From Hemerocallis citrina (lineage: Eukaryota > Streptophyta > Magnoliopsida > Asparagales > Asphodelaceae), in NCBI GenBank assembly GCA_017893485.1, contig CM030362.1, positions 257,218,744 through 257,282,743 of the forward strand: a stretch of DNA of 64,000 nucleotides, written 5' to 3'. The stretch's first letter is position 1. The number at the start of each line of letters is the position of its first letter. Made by a program: the position numbers and the translations under genes. The notes beneath the pieces were generated by a model that searched no databases, was not told the DNA's origin, and was given only the letters and a program-made list of their open reading frames with translations. This document shows, in pieces, positions 58,486-64,000 of the stretch.

Positions 58486-61070
58486 TGGATAAAAGTTGGA
58501 TGAGTAAGTCACGATTATCAAAGGAGTATCGGGATGGTGTACAAGATTTCATTATATAAGCAATATTCCCGTGATCCCAACTTTATGCTGTTTCCATGTC
58601 ATCGGTGCGTGAACTGTCATTTCATTCCATGCGACTAAGTACAGACACATTTGGTGATTAATGGTTTCCTGTAAGGGTACACACAGTGGTTCTGCCATGG
58701 AGAGTGTGACACATCGATTCCGGTTGGACCGTAGAAGACGAAAACAAACCCTTAGTGAATGACGATGATAGTGTTGCCGATGAGATGCAAAATTTAGTGT
58801 GGGATGCTTTTGGAATTCATAACAATCCAATGCACACAAATAGTCCAATAACCCAAGTCCATGAGGAACTGACCGAAACCCCGCACACTGGTGGTGGAGT
58901 AGATGGTGGAGTGGAGGGTGGAAGGCAAGACCCTGAAGTTAACAAAGAATTTGAAGTATTCACTAAGTTGTTGGAAGATGCTAGTACACCCTTGTATCGT
59001 GATTGTATCAAATTTTCGAAGTTCTCATTCATTGTGAGGTTCTTTCTGATTAAATGTCTGAACAGTTGGTCTGCCAAGTCTTTTACCATGCTACTTAAAT
59101 TATTAAATGAAGCTTTTTCTGAAATCTGTCTTCCAAATTCAACCTATGGAATAAAATAATTCCTTAAATATTTTGATCTAGGGTATGAGAAGATAGTAGT
59201 ATGCCGGTATGATTGTATGTTATTTAGGGAAGATAAGGAGAGTCTTGAGAACTGTGAAATCTATGGTACTTTGAATTGGAAAGGAAAATCAAATGAAGAC
59301 CAGGATATAAGTGGATAAGTTAAATCACGACAAGAAAAAGAAGCCGGCAAAACAGATGCACTACTTTCCTTTGATTCCGAGGCTACAAAGATTGTTTATG
59401 TCATCATGACTTATTCTGATATGAGATGACATGCTGAAGGTCAAAAGAATGATGAGATTCTCGAACATTCAGTGGATTCTGCTTCATGGAAAATTTTTGA
59501 TGAAAGATACCCTGATTTTGCTGAGGATACTCGCAACTTGCGACTTGGATTAGCTAGTGATGGCTTTAACCATTTTAGGCAAACGAGCAGCACATACAGT
59601 ATATGGCCCGTAGTGTTGATCCTGTATAATCTACTCCCTTGAAAGTGCATGAAGTCATCTTCGTTTATTTTCTCCACAATAGTTCCTGGACTGAAAAGCC
59701 CAGAAAATGATATAGATATCTATCTGCAGCCTTTAACGGATGAACTCCAACAATTGTGGGAGGGTATTCCAACATATGATGCAACAACTAAGAAATCATT
59801 CCGTCTCTGAGTTGCATTGACTTGGACAATCAATGATTTTCCTATATATGCAAATTTATCTAGTTATAGCACCAAAGGGCATAATGCATGTCCTTGTTGT
59901 GTGGATCAAACTACTTCACAATGGCTATATAATGGTAGAAAGTCCTGCTATATGGGTCATAGGAGATGGTTGCCCGAAACACACAATTTCAGGGCAGAAA
60001 CTGTGACGTTTAATGGGAGATGGAGTGGGAACATGCTCCTGTAATTTTATCTGGGTCTGATGTGTTAAGGCGGCTCCATGATCATAATTTCAATCATGGT
60101 AAGGAACCAGAAGCCATAAAAAAGGGGCAAGAAAAGGGCAAGAGATGAGGACAACGATGCAAATTAATGTGATGATGTTGTTGATTTAGGGTGCCTGGAA
60201 GAAGAAGAGCATTTTCTTCACACTGCCATACTGGGAATTCAACTTATTGCGACATAATTTAGACGTGATGCACATCGGAAAGAATATCGGTGAAAATTGT
60301 ATAGGGACAGTCATAGGAGATGATCGGAAGACAAAAGACAATTTTAAGTGTCGTCTTGATTTAGTTGTGTTTGACATACGACGTGGTTGCACCCTGAATA
60401 TTTACAGAAATAGTAGAGTGCGCCTTCCTCCTGCAATATATTGCATGTCTAAAAAGGAGTTAGAATCGTTTTGCAAAGTTCTACAAAAGCTGAAAGTTCC
60501 TGATGACTATTCATCTAACATATCAAGATGCGTCAACGATAAGGAGAAGAGGCTTCAGGGTCCAAAGTCACATGATTACCACATCTTGATGCAGGATCTC
60601 TTCCTGTGGCTCTAAGGTTTTCAATGTGCAAGCAAGTCACTACCGTCATCAAGGATCTGTGTAGCATTTATAAAGGACTTTGCTCAAGGGTTCTACGTGT
60701 TGAAGATATTAACCTATTGGAGCAACATGTTGCAGTGGTACTTTGTCAAATGGAGAGAATATTTCTCTCATCGTTCTTCACTATAATGATTCACTTGGTA
60801 ATTCCATCTAGCTGGTGAAGCAACACTTGGGGGACCGGTACATAATCAGTGGATGTATCTCATTGAGAGGTACGTATTCATATTTGTTAATTACCTACCT
60901 CTCATTTGAATTATTCACATACATTTTTTTATCTAACTATTTACATTTATAGGTATCTATATCGGTTTAAGGGACATATTAAAAATAGAGCACATCCAGA
61001 AGGCTCAATAGCAGAAGGTTATCTATCCGAGGAGTGCTCCAATTTTTTATTGGATAATATTGATAGTTAG
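58486..61070 (+). pseudogene. CACTA transposase, TNP2 type (decayed)
   Basis: Transposase of an En/Spm-type DNA transposon. It starts MDKSWMSKSRLSKEYRDGV, the transposase-associated N-terminal domain with PCHRC. Further blocks are WTINDFPIYANLS, STKGHNACPCC, CYMGHRRWLP (catalytic-region motifs), LRHNLDVMHIGKNI near 60247, SRCVNDKEKRLQGPKSHDYH near 60520, and LCSRVLRVEDINLLEQH near 60680. The last exon (60953-61070) follows a typical 83-base intron (60870-60952) and carries HPEGSIAEGYLSEEC. Several stops and frameshifts lie upstream (about 58557, 58640, 59300-59400, 59800, 60040-60240). Confidence 0.9.
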
Positions 61071-61796
61071 ATTATCATTTCTTATCTTCAAAATGCTCAT
61101 AATCATAATGTATTCTCGTTGCTTACTCTGAAAATTAGTTTTGTATATTTAGTCAGTTAGAAAAAAATATTTTGTAAAATCAGGATGGTAGGTGATTGTT
61201 CAGATAGTTTGAATTTTATTTGAAATATTTTGTCTGAAAACATGAAGGTAACCCAATAAATTTGCTTTGTTGTGCAAAAATGTGCATGAAATTGGAAAGT
61301 TGTAGTCGAAACATAACCTTGAGTTTTTGTTTCGTATTTGATCCAATTTGAATATGATAAAAATTTTGACTGATACAATATCTTTCTTAGCATGAGCTTG
61401 TAACTATAAGCAGAACCCCAGTTAATAATTTTCCCTTTCTATTATGTAAACTTGATATATATATCATGGTCAGTTATGAAGAAGAAGAAGAAGAAAGAAA
61501 GAAAGACCACACAATTTTTATTGGGTTGGGTTGTCCACACTTTGCACAATTTGTATATGTGAATTGCTGGTATGTAAATCTGATCGTAGATGAGTATTCA
61601 CTCCGAATATGTTTAATGCTTTTATCATGGTTGGTGTATTGTATTAGTATTTTCGAGCCCCTCATTTAACTAGATGAAGTATAATGTGTATGATTTTGCA
61701 AACATGTCTGAATAATGCCGGTGAAGGAATAGGGAGCCTAGTCAGAGCCTCTCAACGTGGGGGTAGTCAACATGAGGTGGGGGTAGTCAACATGAG
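61071..61796. other. Spacer between the two CACTA genes
   Basis: AT-rich. Contains a GAA/GAAA purine microsatellite at 61478-61506 and a 20-base direct repeat (GGGGGTAGTCAACATGAGGT, 61758-61798) at the start of the next gene. Confidence 0.5.
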
Positions 61797-63056
61797 GTGG
61801 GTGAAGGGAGCACCCAGCCCACCAAAAATACTCAGGGAGCGACGAAGAAGGCTGATGTTTGGAGGCAACCGGAGGGCCAAAAAATCAAGGTGGAGGTGAA
61901 TGAGGACAATCCGCCCGTAGGTAAACATGCCATAACTTTCGCATCATGCATAGGTGTAATTGCTAGGAATCCAGAGTATCTTCCTCTTTCTTATGATCGA
62001 TGGACAAAGATTTTAGTTGCAACGTGGGTAAGAGCCCTTGAAATTCTCAAGATAATTGCTCATGCATTTAATTAGACTAAAAACAACTATGAAAGTTTGT
62101 TTATATTTTGGTTGAAAAGGAAACTTCCCTTTACCTTCCATTTACATTTCTAGTTGGTGTTTTTCTTCTAGTAATTCACAGTTAGCTCATATATGGTGCC
62201 TACCAACTAGTAACCTACATTTAGCTCATGCATGGTGCCTATACATCTTGCATACTCATATATGGTGCCTACTGGCCTATATAGCTTGCATGCTCATATA
62301 TGGTGCCTATACATCTTGCATACTCATATATGGTGCCTACTGGATGTACATCTTGCATACTCACATGTGAAAACTACTTAAGAGTAAAAACCCATGATCA
62401 CCCATTGTAAATGATAACATCAAAAAATAAAGGTCCTACTATTATGATATGGAATGCATGTAGAATGTGATTGTGATTGTGATATTAATTACTGCGTTAA
62501 CCTTGACTCTTGTTTATATACACTACAAATTTGATTAACCGACGGTTCTTGATGTCGATTGAGTAAACAAATCTATATCCAAGAGGTTGAGACATTTTAA
62601 GTGTGAATTGAAGGCGGCATACTACGACGAGGACTGGACAATCGCTGAGAGTATAAAAGTTGTCCCGAAAGGTGTCGTGCGTTTAGAATGGGAATACCTT
62701 TGTCATTTTTGGACTACACCGGAGGGAAAGGTAATCGTAAAGATTAATTCTGTTCATTTAATTTTGATTAGCCATTCTAATTATGTTTGTAATAATTATG
62801 AGTTGTGCAGAAAGAGCTGAAAGAGGTCGTGCCAGTCGACAGGAACATGTTGTATTACACACATCCGAAGGTACGAGGTTTGCAAAGCGTCGTGCGTTAA
62901 TAGTAAGCATCACTTTTTTTATATCATTTGTCATAAAATACTTTATTGATGTTTTAATATTTCTCTGCGTTCTCTAATATATAGGATGTGGAGCAAGGAG
63001 GTGGGGACCAGTACGAGGATTTGGATTTCTTCGACGCCACTCACATGAACTCATAA
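61797..63056 (+). pseudogene. CACTA second gene, Transposase_24-type, several exons
   Basis: Downstream partner of TNP2, thought to bind subterminal repeats. Exon pieces: 61797-62027 (VGKHAITFASCIGVIARN), about 62545-62730 (LRHFKCELKAAYYD, TTPEGK), 62811-62902 (SRQEHVVLHTSEGTRFAKRR) and 62985-63056 (DLDFFDATHMNS, stop). The introns between have GT-AG borders at 62028, 62731-62810 and 62903-62984. The phase between the second and third pieces does not fit, and a TGA lies at 62560, so the copy is probably dead. Confidence 0.68.
62176..62372. repeat. About five degenerate 40-bp repeats in a CACTA intron
   Basis: CTCATATATGGTGCCTA and CATCTTGCATACTC alternate, starting near 62188, 62228, 62262, 62292 and 62322. 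Confidence 0.82.
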
Positions 63057-64000
63057 AGCGTGTTTGTGTCTTGAAAGGCAGTGTCGATATCGGTAATTGG
63101 TAAATAACTTAAATATGCTTATCTGATTTAAATGGTTTTTCTTTTTCTCTTCTTCAATTGGAGTTGATGAAATATATCTAATATATTCTGAAAGATTATA
63201 GTCTTTGCTGTAATGTGTTGTAGATTTGCATGATGCTCTCCCAGATGACTTCTTTCGTTTGTAGCTTTGTGCATTATAACTCTGATGTTAGCTTTGTGCA
63301 AATCCATTGCCTACACTTGAGAATATTTCATTACTATACAGAAAAGCAGTTAGTCTTAAGTTTCTTGAACAAGCTGCTTAATATGGAAAAGTTTGTCTAC
63401 CATGATTATGTTAACCTCTAAAATTTCCATAATATTCCCATTAGCGAGTCAAAAAAATACTTCATGAGCTCCCTAGCTATTTCATGAATTCAGTAGTAAT
63501 TCCCTTGTAAATTATATATATCATATTGTTTTGTTTTCATTAAAAGGAGAATTCGTGACATATCCTTGTGAACTATTCCCAATTTCTGAGAAGAAGGATA
63601 CAAATATTTCCTTGTTTCCTGTTCTTCTCTTTGGAAATTTATAATCATCCATCATATTACGTTCTTTTTAATCAGTAAGATGATATAGTTCAGTAAGAAC
63701 ATATAGTTCTTAACATTATAATTATTTGTTTACATTTATGTCTTGTTGGTGTAGGTGTTTACCCCCGAAGGCTTCCTGTACCTGCAATTGGGGGATATCT
63801 TAGAGTATATACATGAGCTTGTACAAATCAATTACTAAGTTACATGGATTTCTATTTTTTTCATGTTTTCTTTTCTTGTTTGGCTAAGCTCGTGTGCACA
63901 TCTATTGGCGTAAAAGGAAGTTAGTATATAATGGGAGTTCAGTGATCTAGCTAGAACATGATACAGTTCCCTACGCAGTCTTTTACGGATACATTGTAAT
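63057..64000. other. Right edge, nothing recognised
   Basis: AT-rich DNA after the Transposase_24 stop. It probably includes the 3' region of the CACTA element, but I found no terminal repeat or coding similarity. Confidence 0.4.

Noticed and set aside
62521..62540. CACTACAAATTTG as a CACTA terminus
   Set aside because: It lies inside the Transposase_24-type gene, has no partner terminus, and lacks the usual run after CACTACAA.

Overview
This is eukaryotic nuclear DNA from a flowering plant with a large, repeat-rich genome, probably a eudicot; I cannot name the species. Codons are split by GT-AG introns, every LTR retroelement has a primer site matching plant initiator tRNA-Met, and the families present (SIRE-type copia, Tekay chromovirus, Tat/Grande-type gypsy, hAT, CACTA) are plant lineages. 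There are no bacterial features and no CRISPR.

Only one host gene is visible. On the minus strand at the far left lie the first three coding exons of biotin-protein ligase (holocarboxylase synthetase, HCS1-like), which run off the left edge. Its upstream region holds a short LINE 3' fragment with a perfect target duplication, an AAAC microsatellite, a GC-rich minisatellite and the terminus of a CACTA transposon.

From about 3.44 to 58.08 kb the window is one nested retrotransposon stack. The outer layer is a Tat/Grande-like gypsy element whose left half is missing. It is seen as integrase pieces at 3441-4097 and 27871-28245, two tandem-repeat arrays, an intron-containing antisense gene and a probable 3' LTR at 57536-58082. 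A SIRE-type copia (4098-27870, duplication GGTGG) sits in its integrase. A Tekay chromovirus (Tekay-1, 10115-26083) sits inside the extra ORF of the SIRE. A hAT transposon (17453-21277, duplication CCTGGGAG) sits inside the Tekay-1 integrase. Two more Tekay elements (Tekay-2, 31758-43440, minus strand; Tekay-3, 43725-55340, plus strand) independently broke the Tat antisense gene. From about 58.5 kb to the right edge lies a decayed autonomous CACTA element with a TNP2-type transposase and a Transposase_24-type second gene.

The most interesting signals are in the Tekay elements. (1) A candidate leader intron runs from a donor in the LTR to an acceptor that abuts or nearly abuts the first ATG, in all three elements. 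(2) Tekay-1 and Tekay-2 share an extra acidic coiled-coil ORF before gag. (3) Tekay-1 and Tekay-3 share an intron at the gag-protease junction at the same codon and phase; in Tekay-1 retaining it ends Gag while splicing it opens Gag-Pol in frame. (4) Tekay-3 alone has a further intron inside its capsid-coding region. (5) The LTRs of Tekay-1 and Tekay-2 carry tandem tRNA-like A-box/B-box modules. Together these suggest a chromovirus lineage with retrovirus-like splicing control and possible RNA polymerase III promoters in its LTRs. All splicing statements are inference from sequence; no transcript data were available.
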